NCBI RefSeq assembly: GCF_002980555.1
Contig: NZ_PVBT01000001.1
Coordinates: 744,001-808,000 of the forward strand
From: Phyllobacterium myrsinacearum
Lineage (GTDB): Bacteria; Pseudomonadota; Alphaproteobacteria; Rhizobiales; Rhizobiaceae
Reading direction: 5' to 3'
Length of the DNA stretch: 64,000 bases
The first letter of the stretch is position 1. The number at the start of each line of letters is the position of its first letter. Below the pieces are notes generated by a model. That model had not been told where the DNA came from and did no database searches. It was given only the letters and a program-made list of their open reading frames with translations. The position numbers and the translations under genes were made by a program. Positions 50,021 through 58,494 of the stretch are shown piece by piece.

Positions 50021-50958
50021 GCGGCGGGCCTCGACGCCCGCTTGACCAGCCCATCGACGGTGACCCGGCCGATGGCTTTGCCGGCCTCGTTGACCACGGG
50101 CAAAGCGGGGCGGCCGGACCAGAGGAGTTCAGCCAGCGCATCGCGCTGGGTGGCGGAGGCGGGGATGGCTTCGCCCTCGGCTGTGCCGGGCTCCACCGCG
50201 TCGCCAGCGGGGCTCAGGGACAGGAAGCGGAACGGCCGGTCACCCGTGCCGACCAGTGTTGCCACGAAATCCGTTGCCGGATTGGCAAGAATTTCGGCGG
50301 GCGTTGCATACTGCAGCAGATTGCCGCCATCCATCACTGCAATCTTGTGGCCAAGGTGGATCGCTTCCTCCATATCATGCGTGACCAGGATGATCGTGGT
50401 GCCGAACCGCTTCTGGATGGCGAGCAGGTCCTCCTGCGCCTTCGAGCGTATGACGGGATCGAGCGCGCCGAACGGCTCGTCCATCAACAGGACGTTGGGT
50501 TCCGCTGCCAGCGCCCGGGCAACGCCGATGCGCTGCTGCTGGCCGCCGGAAAGTTCATGCGGATAGCGTGGGCCAAAGGTTTCCGGGTCGAGCTGAAACA
50601 GGGAGAGCAGCTCGCTGACGCGGGCATCGGTTCTTGCCTTGTCCCAGCCGAGAAGTTCGGGAACGACCGCGATGTTCTGCGCCACGGTACGGTGCGGGAA
50701 AAGGCCATGCCCCTGAATGGCATAACCGATGCGGCGGCGCAGTTCGTATCCGGGCAGGGTGCGGTTGTCCTCGCCATCGAGCCTGATCACGCCCGCTGTC
50801 GGTTCGACCAGCCGGTTGATCATGCGCATCAGCGTCGTCTTGCCCGACCCTGAGGTCCCGACGATAACGGTGATCGTTCGCGGCTGCACGACAAGCGAGA
50901 CGTCGTTGACGACCGTTGCCGCGCCGTAGCGCTTGGTGATGTTCTCGATTTCGATCAT
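50017..50958 (-). CDS. Osmoprotectant ABC transporter ATP-binding protein, YehX type
   Basis: The 313-residue protein is a glycine-betaine/choline-type ATPase. Walker A is GTSGSGKTT near residue 33-41, the signature is ELSGGQQQRIGVARAL, Walker B is VLLMDEPFGALD, and the H-loop is ILVTHDMEEA. A CBS-like segment at the C-terminus (LPVVNEAGKAIGRVTVDGL) may sense ionic strength, as known for OpuA. It overlaps both permease genes by ATGA and is therefore expressed with them. Confidence 0.94.
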   Translation of the reverse strand: MIEIENITKRYGAATVVNDVSLVVQPRTITVIVGTSGSGKTTLMRMINRLVEPTAGVIRLDGEDNRTLPGYELRRRIGYAIQGHGLFPHRTVAQNIAVVPELLGWDKARTDARVSELLSLFQLDPETFGPRYPHELSGGQQQRIGVARALAAEPNVLLMDEPFGALDPVIRSKAQEDLLAIQKRFGTTIILVTHDMEEAIHLGHKIAVMDGGNLLQYATPAEILANPATDFVATLVGTGDRPFRFLSLSPAGDAVEPGTAEGEAIPASATQRDALAELLWSGRPALPVVNEAGKAIGRVTVDGLVKRASRPAA

Positions 50959-52112
50959 GCGGATGTCCTCGCGTGAAAGGGGGAGCTGAGTTCGACGGCC
51001 GCATCGAGAATGATGGCAGCCGCGAAGGCGAGAAGCACGGTCGGAACCGCCCCGAGCAGAACCAGATCCATGGCGGTCTGGCCAATGCCCTGAAACACGA
51101 AGACGCCGAAACCGCCGCCGCCGATCAGCGCGGCGATGGTTGCAAGGCCGATATTCTGAACCAAGACAATACGCACGCCGGTCAGGATCACGGGAAAGGC
51201 CAGCGGAAACTCCACCCGGAACAGGCGCTGCCGTTCCGTCATGCCGACACCGCGGGCGGCATCATTGGCCTGCACCGGCACGCCGGCAAGCCCGACCACC
51301 GTATTGGCCACCACCGGCAGCAGGGAATAGAGAAACAGCGCGACGAATGCGGGCGCCATGCCGATGCCCTTGATGCCGATGTCAGCGGCGCCCGGCACAT
51401 GCGCCGCGATCCAGCCGAGCGGGGCGATGAGAATGCCGAACAGGGCAATGGAGGGGATGGTCTGGACGATGTTGAGGACGTTGAGAACGGCGGCGCGCAG
51501 CTTCTGCACCCTGTGGCACAGGACACCGAGCGGGATGCCGACAATGACGGCAGCGGCGAGCGAGCCGAGCGCCAGCGTCACATGCTTGCTGGCCTCCGCC
51601 CAGAAACTGTCGGCGCGGGCGCTGTATTCCTTGAGTATCGACAGCCTGTCCCAACTGCCGGTGAACAGGACAAAACCGAGGAAGGCCCCGGCCAGGACAA
51701 GGACTAGGATGCGGAGCGGCGGTGTCGGGCGCAGGCGCGTCAGGGCATCCGCCGCCAGCAGGGCGAAGGCAAAGAGCAGCAGCCAGAAGCCCGAGGCCGG
51801 GGATACGCGCGCGTAGGTGTTGCCAGGCGGCGTCAGATGGTCGGCCGCCGTGCCGATCAACAGGAGGAGGGCGGCCAGGGCGGCGAAGCTCGCCGCCAGC
51901 CGCAATGTCGAGGGTGTGCGGAACAATCCAACGAGAACGGCTGCTGCAATGACCGCCAGAAGCGTGGGGCCAGCCCAGGAGGGCAAGGCCGCCAACAGCG
52001 TCTGCGGCTCACCGGCGACGATCCGGTTGGCACGGAACGTGGCAAAGGGTGCTGCCGCCACGGCATATCCGGCGATCAGGGCAATCACGACACCTAGTTT
52101 GTCCAGACGCAC
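50955..52112 (-). CDS. Osmoprotectant ABC transporter permease, YehY type
   Basis: The 385-residue membrane protein equals E. coli YehY in length. An extended N-terminal part has several membrane segments (LGVVIALIAGYAVAAAPFAT, LAASFAALAALLLLIG), followed by the BPD-type permease domain with SLAAAVIVGIPLGVLCHRVQ and the EAA loop VPVQANDAARGVGMTERQRL. It overlaps the ATPase by ATGA and lies 71 bases after the binding-protein gene. Role: membrane channel of the import system. It is the first permease of the operon. Confidence 0.93.
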   Translation of the reverse strand: MRLDKLGVVIALIAGYAVAAAPFATFRANRIVAGEPQTLLAALPSWAGPTLLAVIAAAVLVGLFRTPSTLRLAASFAALAALLLLIGTAADHLTPPGNTYARVSPASGFWLLLFAFALLAADALTRLRPTPPLRILVLVLAGAFLGFVLFTGSWDRLSILKEYSARADSFWAEASKHVTLALGSLAAAVIVGIPLGVLCHRVQKLRAAVLNVLNIVQTIPSIALFGILIAPLGWIAAHVPGAADIGIKGIGMAPAFVALFLYSLLPVVANTVVGLAGVPVQANDAARGVGMTERQRLFRVEFPLAFPVILTGVRIVLVQNIGLATIAALIGGGGFGVFVFQGIGQTAMDLVLLGAVPTVLLAFAAAIILDAAVELSSPFHARTSA

Positions 52113-52183
52113 GGCATGGCCTCCTTTTTGCCGGAACAGGGCAAGCCCAGACCGGGCTCACCCCATCCCGGCAAAGAGCGGAT

Positions 52184-53095
52184 TTACTTGAGGAAGCCGT
52201 TCTTCTTCAAAAAGTCTTCCGCAACGGCTTTTGCCGGTTCGCCGCCAACCTGCACGCGGCCATTGAGTTCCTGCAGCGTGACAAGATCGAGCTTTTCGAA
52301 CACCGGCTTCAACAGGGTTTCGATCTGCGGATGCTCCTTCAGAACCGCCTCGCGAATGATCGGCGCGGGCTGATAAACCGGCTGAACGCCCTTGTCGTCC
52401 TGGAGCACCACCAGCCCGGAAGGGGCGATGCCGCCATCGGTGCCATAGACCATGGCCGCATTGGCGCCATTGGTCTTGTTGGCAGCGGCTGCAATCGTTG
52501 CAGCGGTATCGCCGCCGGACAGGGTGATCAATTGCTCGGGTTTCAGCTTGAAGCCGTAGGTTGTCTGGAATGCAGGCAGGGCGGCTGCCGAATTGACGAA
52601 TTCGGAGGAGGCCGCAAGCACCACCGTTCCGCCCTTGGCCACATATTTGCCGAAGTCGGAAAGGGTTACCAGCTTCTCCGCATCAGCCACTTCCTTGCGC
52701 AGCGCAATGGCCCAGGTGTTGTTGGCGGGCGAGGGTGTCAGCCAGACGATCTTGTTGGCGTCGTAGTCGAGTTTCTTGGCGGTCTCATAGGCCTTGGCCG
52801 CGTCTTTCCAGGCGGGATCATCGGCCTTTTCGAAGAAGAACGCGGCATTGCCGGTATATTCGGGATAGATGTCGATTTCCTTGGCCGTGATCGCCTTGCG
52901 CACGATCGGCGTGGCGCCCAGTTGGATGCGGTCGGTTGTTGGAATTTTATTCGCGTTGAGAACGGCCAGAATAATATTGCCGAGGACACCGCCTTCCGTA
53001 TCGATCTTGGAAGAAACAACAACCTGCGCACTGGCAGATCCGAGAGAAAGCGCCAGAGCAAGCGCTACGCCGAGAAAAGTTTTGCTGGTAGACAT
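52184..53095 (-). CDS. Osmoprotectant ABC transporter binding protein, OsmF/YehZ type
   Basis: The 303-residue periplasmic protein has a signal peptide (FLGVALALALSLGSASAQ) and the OpuAC-type fold: VVVSSKIDTEGGVLGNIILA, IYPEYTGNAAFFF (aromatic box region), IVWLTPSPANNTWAIAL and FSDYDGVQP-like later parts. The conserved YPEYTGNAA block is diagnostic for the choline/betaine OsmF branch. It starts the four-gene operon; 209 bases to the next gene hold its promoter, in which I see no clear stress-promoter motif. Confidence 0.94.
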   Translation of the reverse strand: MSTSKTFLGVALALALSLGSASAQVVVSSKIDTEGGVLGNIILAVLNANKIPTTDRIQLGATPIVRKAITAKEIDIYPEYTGNAAFFFEKADDPAWKDAAKAYETAKKLDYDANKIVWLTPSPANNTWAIALRKEVADAEKLVTLSDFGKYVAKGGTVVLAASSEFVNSAAALPAFQTTYGFKLKPEQLITLSGGDTAATIAAAANKTNGANAAMVYGTDGGIAPSGLVVLQDDKGVQPVYQPAPIIREAVLKEHPQIETLLKPVFEKLDLVTLQELNGRVQVGGEPAKAVAEDFLKKNGFLK

Positions 53096-53304
53096 TCTTT
53101 TCGTTCCCTTTGCATATCCCGAGTTGAAGCGACCTTTTAATCACGATTACAGCGATCGGTCCGGGTATTTCTTTTCGCGAAAAGGCCATGCAACGAAAAA
53201 TTGCAGCTTTTCGTCCGCCCGTGAGATTGTCCTATTTCTGGCAATGTCTCAAGCCTGATGTGTCAGCATGGATCAGCGGAATGGCAGGAGTGTACCGGGC
53301 GGAT

Positions 53305-54003
53305 TCAGGCGACCGCCGTGCATATGGCGGCAAAGTGGATGCTTGCCGCCGTCAGAACGAAGCCGTGCCATATCGCATTGTGAAAGGGCAGCCGTTCCGC
53401 GACGTGAAAGATGACACCGAAGGAATAGACGAGGCCGCCGGCCAGGATCAGCCACAAGACCGTGGCCGACAGGGCAATCGTCAGTTCCTGATAGGCGGCA
53501 ACGCCGCTCCATCCGAGGGCGAGATAGAGAACGATGGAAAGCCTGTCGAACCTGTTGGGCATCAACAGCTTCAACAGGACGCCGGCCATGGCAATCGACC
53601 AGACGATGGACAGGAGCCACCATGTGCCGCTTTTGGCCATGAGGGGGGTATAGGTGCCGGCGATGAGCAGATAGATGGCCGAATGATCAAAGCGCCGCAG
53701 AAACCCCTTGGTCGGGGAAATCGGCCATATATTGTACATTGCCGACAGGGCCATGGACAGAACAAGGGTCGCCAGATAGATGGCGGTTGCCGCGTAGGCG
53801 CCTGCGGTTGCTTCCTCCGGAACAAAGGCAAGCAGCAGAATCGATCCGATGATTGCCAGCGTCACACCCGTCATATGGACGACGCCATCCGCCCACAGTT
53901 CTGCCACGGTATAGTTTCGGAAGACCAATACGGGCAGCGGACGGGGCGGCGATGGGGGCAATGCGGTGTCCTTGATAAAACAGTTTTTTCGGAGATTAGG
54001 CAT
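53305..54003 (-). CDS. Hemolysin III family (PAQR-type) membrane protein, TrhA-like
   Basis: The 232-residue protein has seven membrane segments. Typical residues are seen in ELWADGVVHMTGVTLAIIGS, SMALSAMYNIWPISPTKGFL, RRFDHSAIYLLIAGTYTPLM and HVAERLPFHNAIWHGFVLTAASIHFAAI, where His and Asp residues form the metal site of PAQR proteins. Bacterial TrhA affects membrane energy and fatty-acid balance; some were first named haemolysins. It stands alone. The ATG at 54003 gives a normal start. Confidence 0.9.
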   Translation of the reverse strand: MPNLRKNCFIKDTALPPSPPRPLPVLVFRNYTVAELWADGVVHMTGVTLAIIGSILLLAFVPEEATAGAYAATAIYLATLVLSMALSAMYNIWPISPTKGFLRRFDHSAIYLLIAGTYTPLMAKSGTWWLLSIVWSIAMAGVLLKLLMPNRFDRLSIVLYLALGWSGVAAYQELTIALSATVLWLILAGGLVYSFGVIFHVAERLPFHNAIWHGFVLTAASIHFAAICTAVA

Positions 54004-54409
54004 TTATCTCATATAACAACGAAAGATCGTGCTGCGTAAATGCCGCATAAATGTGTCTGGGAGACAAGGATCCATTCAACAACTGCAGATTGATCCGCAA
54101 GCTCTGCCGATGGTTAATCGCAGGCGATTCTTTCCATCCGGCCCGGTTGTTTTTTCTCAGGCCATTTTCTTATTATTTACCGGACATATCTGATAAAATA
54201 GTATTTTAACAAAACTCGTTCGTAATCATTTGAAATCTTGTAATAATTTGTCATGTTTGGTGAATATTTTTCCCGAATGATTCTAGTTGGTTACTTCTCA
54301 AATTTAAGCCATAATCATTTCATCACATGGGAAGACTATGGGTTCTGGGGAAACCTGTAGTTGGTGACAGTTTCTGAATGTGCACTGTTGAAATTGAGGG
54401 AGTTCAAAT
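54004..54409. other. 406-base A/T-rich gap
   Basis: No convincing gene is visible. The right half (54180-54330) is much more A/T-rich than the surroundings. A perfect 14-base palindrome (AATCGC-AG-GCGATT, 54116-54129) lies near the centre and a run TTGTTTTTTC follows at about 54148-54158. The stretch probably has the promoter of the repeat protein and perhaps a small RNA; nothing more can be stated. Confidence 0.4.
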
Positions 54410-55102
54410 ATGACTATCACCCGGAATCTCATACTCGCTGGAATTATTGGCGCAGCATCATTTACGGTTGTGCCAGCCTATGCGCTGACCGCGAAGGAAT
54501 GCAGCGTCAAATACCAGGCGGCCAAGACAGCCGGTACGCTCGGCAACGTGAAGTGGAATGACTTCCGCAAGACCCAGTGTGCCGATGCTTCACCGGCCGC
54601 TGCAGCCGCTCCGGCGGCTCCTGCTGCCACGACCAAGCCTGCCGCGAAGGCAACAACCGTAGCACCCAAGGCCGCCGCTCCAGCAGCAGCCGCACCGGCT
54701 GCAACGGGCCTGAGCATGAAAGAGTGCAGTGCCAAGTATCAGGCTGCAAAAACCGCCGGTACGCTCGGCAACGTGAAGTGGAACGACTTCCGTAAGACCC
54801 AGTGCGCCGCCGGTGCAACGGCTGCAGCTGCTCCTGCCGCTGCTGATGAGACAGCACCGACCCCGCAGACAGCGACCTACAAGGATGAGCCGCCGGCAGC
54901 GACCACACCGGCACCGAAGGGCGTTGTTTTCCCGAGCGCTGTTTCCAGCAAATATTCCACCGAGAGCGCCGGCAAGGCCCGCATGCAGACATGCCTCGAG
55001 CAGTATTATGCCAACAAGCAGAACAACACGCTCGGCGGCCTCAAGTGGATCCAGAAGGGCGGCGGCTATTACAGCCTCTGCAATTCCCGCCTGAAGGGCT
55101 GA
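54410..55102 (+). CDS. Exported protein with three Cys-framed repeats
   Basis: The 230-residue protein has a signal peptide (AGIIGAASFTVVPAYA). Repeats 1 (residues about 29-58) and 2 (about 104-133) share ECSxKYQAAKTAGTLGNV and KWNDFRKTQC, with cysteines at 31/57 and 106/132, both 26 apart. Repeat 3 (193-226) is diverged: RMQTCLEQYYANKQNNTLGG and LKW, cysteines at 195 and 224. Ala/Pro linkers join them. Each pair probably forms a disulfide in the periplasm. Repeats 1 and 2 are nearly identical at DNA level, 225 bases apart, which shows recent duplication. The family is known in Rhizobiales but has no function. Confidence 0.85.
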   Translation: MTITRNLILAGIIGAASFTVVPAYALTAKECSVKYQAAKTAGTLGNVKWNDFRKTQCADASPAAAAAPAAPAATTKPAAKATTVAPKAAAPAAAAPAATGLSMKECSAKYQAAKTAGTLGNVKWNDFRKTQCAAGATAAAAPAAADETAPTPQTATYKDEPPAATTPAPKGVVFPSAVSSKYSTESAGKARMQTCLEQYYANKQNNTLGGLKWIQKGGGYYSLCNSRLKG

Positions 55103-55155
55103 TCACGGCAATCACAGTGGAAGCGGGGCGAAAGTCCCGCTTTTTCCTTTTGAGC

Positions 55156-55461
55156 CTATCGGCTGAAGTCTTTTGCTTTTTCCGCGCCTGCGGGATCGAG
55201 CAGGAGCAGTGCGGGACTTTCCTCCGCGCCCGGACCATGCCGGAGAATGTGGACGCGGTTGTCCGCATCGCGGTGGATGGAATAGACCAGCTCGCCGTCA
55301 AAACGTCTTTCCACCTTCTTGCTCTCAATCCGGAAGCGCAGCGTCAGCGCCACCAGCCCCAGCACGAAGGCAGGCGGGACGATCAGCCACAGAATCTTGA
55401 GCCAGTCGGATAGCGACTGGTACGTATCGAACAAATCCTGCCAGAAATTGTAGTTGTCCAT
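55156..55461 (-). CDS. Small single-span membrane protein, unknown
   Basis: The 101-residue protein has one membrane segment (LKILWLIVPPAFVLGLVAL, residues about 20-40) and a C-terminal cytoplasmic part with a beta-rich pattern (RRFDGELVYSIHRDADNRVHIL). No known domain is recognised. GGGGGTG before the ATG at 55461 is a strong ribosome binding site, and a GTG two codons upstream is an alternative. Its 5' side is the structured element at 55478-55693, so that element would be its mRNA leader if the RNA is made from the minus strand. Confidence 0.7.
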   Translation of the reverse strand: MDNYNFWQDLFDTYQSLSDWLKILWLIVPPAFVLGLVALTLRFRIESKKVERRFDGELVYSIHRDADNRVHILRHGPGAEESPALLLLDPAGAEKAKDFSR

Positions 55462-55477
55462 GTGCACCCCCTTGTTT

Positions 55478-55693
55478 CGCGAGGAAAGTGGTCACCCGAG
55501 GGTTATCCTCTGGTGACCGGGAGGTTCGTAAGCCGCCGCAAGACGACCGCCACGGCCTTTAAGCCGAAGCTCTGGACATACGCCGAGGCCCCCCCGGCCA
55601 TAGGGCTGAGGAGGTGCCTTTGCGGTCGACACCGACCGCTTGCGGAGGGGTTACGAGCCCCAAGACCGATCCGTTTCGACCGGCCTCATCGCG
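55478..55693. ncRNA. Structured element, probable leader RNA or small RNA
   Basis: About 216 bases with several strong helices: closing CGC-GAGG (55478-55484) with CCTC-ATC-GCG (55684-55693); GGTCACC (55490-55496) with GGTGACC (55512-55518), continued by GAGG/CCTC and loop GTTAT; CGGC-CTTTAA-GCCG (55553-55566); GCGGTC-GACACC-GACCGC (55622-55639); GGGG/CCCC (55647-55661). No coding pattern is convincing in either direction. No T-run terminator follows on either strand. On the minus strand it would be the leader of the small membrane-protein gene, ending 17 bases before its ATG. I cannot match it to a known riboswitch, RNase P RNA, tmRNA, SRP RNA or 6S RNA. Confidence 0.55.
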
Positions 55694-55755
55694 GACCATA
55701 ATGGGAAAGTGAAGCGGGCGGAAGAGCCGGAACGAACAGGTTGAACGAAAATCCC

Positions 55756-56532
55756 CTAACCATATACCACCCGGTTGCGGCCCTGATGCTTGGCCGAATA
55801 GAGATATTTGTCGGCGACACCAAGGGTTTCCTCGAGCGATTGTCCGGGTTCGTGCAAGGCAATGCCGATGCTGACCGTGATGGCCGTCGTATCGAGTCCA
55901 AGCTCCCTGCCGATGGTGCGGGTGGCCATGAGGATTTTATGCGAGATCCAGTTGGCCCGGCCAAGGTCCGCGTCTGCCAGGAATACGGTAAACTCTTCGC
56001 CGCCGATCCGCGCCGCCAAATCCCGCGCGCCGATATTCGCCCTGATCACCCGGCCGATCTCATGGATGACCTCGTCGCCGGCGGCATGGCCAAACCGGTC
56101 ATTGATTGCCTTGAAATGATCGGCGTCGATATAGAGGAGGGCTCCGGCGCTATCCATCGGCCTTGCTGCGAGAAACAGGCCCTGCGCCTGCACATAGAAC
56201 TCTGCCCGGTTGAGAAGCCCGGTCAGGTCGTCACGGCGGGATTCCAGGTCGAGCTGTGCGGCCAGCTGTTTCAGCTTGAAGTTCAGCCCGACGAGAAAAG
56301 CCCCGAGGGGGACGCTGACCAGCACCACGATCGCGGTTGTGACGCCGGCAACGTGATAAGGCGTTCGCAGGCCGATGACGAAAAACGCCAGAACGGCGAG
56401 GATATCCGAGGATATCGTGGCCATGCCGACCATGATCGCGACCTGCGTCAACGGCGAGAGCGCGCCGAACTTGGTCATCCATAGGGTGTAGATGTTCATG
56501 GTGTTTGCCGGGCTGGTTGAAAGCACCGGCAT
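55756..56532 (-). CDS. Membrane diguanylate cyclase
   Basis: The 258-residue protein has two membrane segments (SPLTQVAIMVGMATISSD..LAVLAFFVIG and VTTAIVVLVSVPLGAFLVG) and a GGDEF domain (about 90-255) with DDLTGLLNRAEF, DADHFKAINDRFGH and an active-type GGEEF motif. The inhibitory RxxD site is absent (GARD at the expected place), so no product inhibition there is expected. It makes cyclic di-GMP from two GTP. The N-terminal periplasmic part is very short, so the input signal is not evident. ATG 56499 (MNIYT) is an alternative start. It is not obviously in an operon. Confidence 0.92.
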   Translation of the reverse strand: MPVLSTSPANTMNIYTLWMTKFGALSPLTQVAIMVGMATISSDILAVLAFFVIGLRTPYHVAGVTTAIVVLVSVPLGAFLVGLNFKLKQLAAQLDLESRRDDLTGLLNRAEFYVQAQGLFLAARPMDSAGALLYIDADHFKAINDRFGHAAGDEVIHEIGRVIRANIGARDLAARIGGEEFTVFLADADLGRANWISHKILMATRTIGRELGLDTTAITVSIGIALHEPGQSLEETLGVADKYLYSAKHQGRNRVVYG

Positions 56533-56599
56533 TCAAGCCCGAAACAGATGAAGAAAGCCATGCCTGCTTGCGTTTAATTCGAACTATTCTGTTCTAAAA

Positions 56600-57835
56600 T
56601 CAGCTGTCCAGGGCATAACTGATGCGCACGGTGGTGCCGACGTCAGGCGTCGAGGTGATTTTCAACTTGCCGGCCATGGTTTTCACCAGCTCCATGCAGT
56701 TTGTCAGCCCGAGGCCGAGATGAACGCCCGCCTTGGTCGAAAAGAACGGCTCCTTGGCCTTGGCAAGCGTCGACGGGTTCATGCCGATGCCGTTATCGGC
56801 AACGACGAGTATCAGCTGCGGCCGCTGCAGAAAGCGCCGATGGATGCTGGCCTTGATGGCAATGACGGGGGTGGTGCGGGTGGCGACGGCGTTGATCGCA
56901 TTGCGGACGAGTTCGTCGATGATCAGGTGAAACTGCGATGCGGGAATGAGCGAATTTCGCGCTGCCTGATCGATGTCGAGCTGCAGGTCGACCGCGCTCT
57001 TCGACACGATGTCCGCAAGCAGGTCACCCAACGGCACTTTGCGGAATTGTGTCTTGGAATGCCCGATCATCATCAACCCCTCGTTGATGCTTTCAAGCTC
57101 GGCGATGGTGTTGCGGGCCGCAGAGGTCATTTCAGAGGACGGAACGGTGTTGCTGCCGACATAGCCGAGAAAAAGGCGCAGGGCGGCAACGCGCGTGCGT
57201 GTCATATGGGCAAACAGGGTGGAGAAGGAGCGGATATGCTGGTCCTTGCGCCGCGCCAGCAGGCTGCGCTGATGGATGAGCAATCCCGCCAGGATGAGGG
57301 CACCCGCGGCGCCCAGGAGCTTGTTCCTGGCGACATCAGCGGCAATCGTCGCGGTTCCCTGAAGGGTGATGCTGTGGGCCATTGTCGAACCGGCGGTGCG
57401 ATAAATATCCGTTTCGATTGTCTGCAAGGTTTTCAGGGCCTTGTCGTACTGGTTTCCCGCCCTGATCTGGGGAACCAGGACGGTATCGACGGTCGAGATG
57501 GTTTTCTGCAGTGTCGCGATGTCGGGCGCATCCAGAAACCGGTCGGCATATTCCAGCTGCTGCAGCGATTTGAGATTGAAGTTCATGAGCGTGACTTCCG
57601 ACAGCAGGCGCGGCTCGACTTCACCTGTCCGGGTTGCCAGCGTCAGATAGCCCTTGATGCTGGAAATCTTTTCGCGCGCCTGCGAGGCGCGGACCTGAAT
57701 CTCGAAGCTCTGGCTCATGATTTCGTTTGACTGGATACGATACGTGTCCGCCCGGATGAATGACCAGCAGCAGATCAAAGCCGCACTGATCAGTATGATG
57801 TAGAAGAGCGGATCGAGGTACTTATCCAGTTTCAT
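56600..57835 (-). CDS. Membrane sensor histidine kinase, third gene of a signalling operon
   Basis: The 411-residue protein has two membrane segments (about 10-27 and 174-190) enclosing a periplasmic helical domain of about 145 residues. The likely phosphorylated residue is His210 in STLFAHMTRTRV, a divergent form of the usual HExRT box. The ATP domain is complete: DELVRNAINA (N box), VVADNGIGMNP (G1), PFFSTKAG (F) and HLGLGLTNCMELV (G2). It begins two bases after the stop of the periplasmic protein gene, which follows the response regulator by TGATG. The three genes form one unit. Confidence 0.88.
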   Translation of the reverse strand: MKLDKYLDPLFYIILISAALICCWSFIRADTYRIQSNEIMSQSFEIQVRASQAREKISSIKGYLTLATRTGEVEPRLLSEVTLMNFNLKSLQQLEYADRFLDAPDIATLQKTISTVDTVLVPQIRAGNQYDKALKTLQTIETDIYRTAGSTMAHSITLQGTATIAADVARNKLLGAAGALILAGLLIHQRSLLARRKDQHIRSFSTLFAHMTRTRVAALRLFLGYVGSNTVPSSEMTSAARNTIAELESINEGLMMIGHSKTQFRKVPLGDLLADIVSKSAVDLQLDIDQAARNSLIPASQFHLIIDELVRNAINAVATRTTPVIAIKASIHRRFLQRPQLILVVADNGIGMNPSTLAKAKEPFFSTKAGVHLGLGLTNCMELVKTMAGKLKITSTPDVGTTVRISYALDS

Positions 57836-57837
57836 GT

Positions 57838-58494
57838 TCAGTCAACCGGACGGATCGAGGTAACAAACCAAACCCATATGGTGTTGCGCGCGGGGACATA
57901 GGGTTTTGGCAGTTTGGATAGCGGCCAGACAATGTAGAACGGGCCGCCATCATCGAGTGACAATGGTTTGAAATCCTGATCCTTGGCGCAGGCTCCGCTT
58001 TGCTTGTCGGCATCGGTACAGGCTCTCTCGATGGCGATCACGGGTGCAAATTCGACAACCTCATCCATCGTGACTTTCACGATGAAATTGTCATAGGCGG
58101 CAACTTCGAGGTTGGCCTTGTCGCCGATTTTGTATTTCGCGATCATCTCCTGCAGCGAGGGGCCGCGAAAATGCACCTTCACCCCATTGGTCCACGGCGT
58201 TTCCGTGACCAGATCACGCATGGGAAACTGCTGCTTCAACTGCTCCTGGGTAAAGGTCCCGAGAGGGCTGCCCGACGCGTCCTGTATTTGAATGACCGCA
58301 GGGTCGTCATTGGCCGCTGCCGCGCCGCACCAGAGCGGCGCGCCGATCGACAGTGCGGCAAAAAACAAGGCAGCATATTTCCAGATGCGCGGTGCGCGTT
58401 GTTTTCTATTGGCGATAACGGCAGGGAAGGGTTCTTCCGTGCCTGCCTTCGCCAATGATTTTTCGGTTTTTTTGATGTCCAGAGCCGACCCCAT
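57838..58494 (-). CDS. Exported molybdopterin-oxidoreductase-fold protein in a two-component operon
   Basis: The 218-residue protein has about 38 charged residues, then a signal or anchor (KYAALFFAALSIGAPLWCGA), then a domain like the molybdopterin-binding domain of sulfite oxidase: FTQEQLKQQFPMRDLVTETP, WTNGVKVHFRGPSLQEMI, VAAYDNFIVKVTMDEV and DGGPFYIVWPLSKL. The Cys that ligates molybdenum is not in its usual place; only C-T-D-A-D and G-A-C-A are seen. It is probably a ligand- or cofactor-sensing partner of the histidine kinase encoded next. AAGGGG precedes the ATG at 58494, which overlaps the regulator stop as TGATG. Confidence 0.75.
   Translation of the reverse strand: MGSALDIKKTEKSLAKAGTEEPFPAVIANRKQRAPRIWKYAALFFAALSIGAPLWCGAAAANDDPAVIQIQDASGSPLGTFTQEQLKQQFPMRDLVTETPWTNGVKVHFRGPSLQEMIAKYKIGDKANLEVAAYDNFIVKVTMDEVVEFAPVIAIERACTDADKQSGACAKDQDFKPLSLDDGGPFYIVWPLSKLPKPYVPARNTIWVWFVTSIRPVD

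Noticed and set aside
55478-55520. RNase P RNA start, because of GAGGAAAG
   Set aside because: The conserved continuation (GTCCGGGCTCC) and the 3' CR-V parts are absent, and the element is too short.
55462-55701. 79-residue open frame on the plus strand over the structured element
   Set aside because: Composition is arginine/proline-rich with no start signal, and the underlying DNA has strong RNA-like helices; it is more likely an RNA region than a gene.
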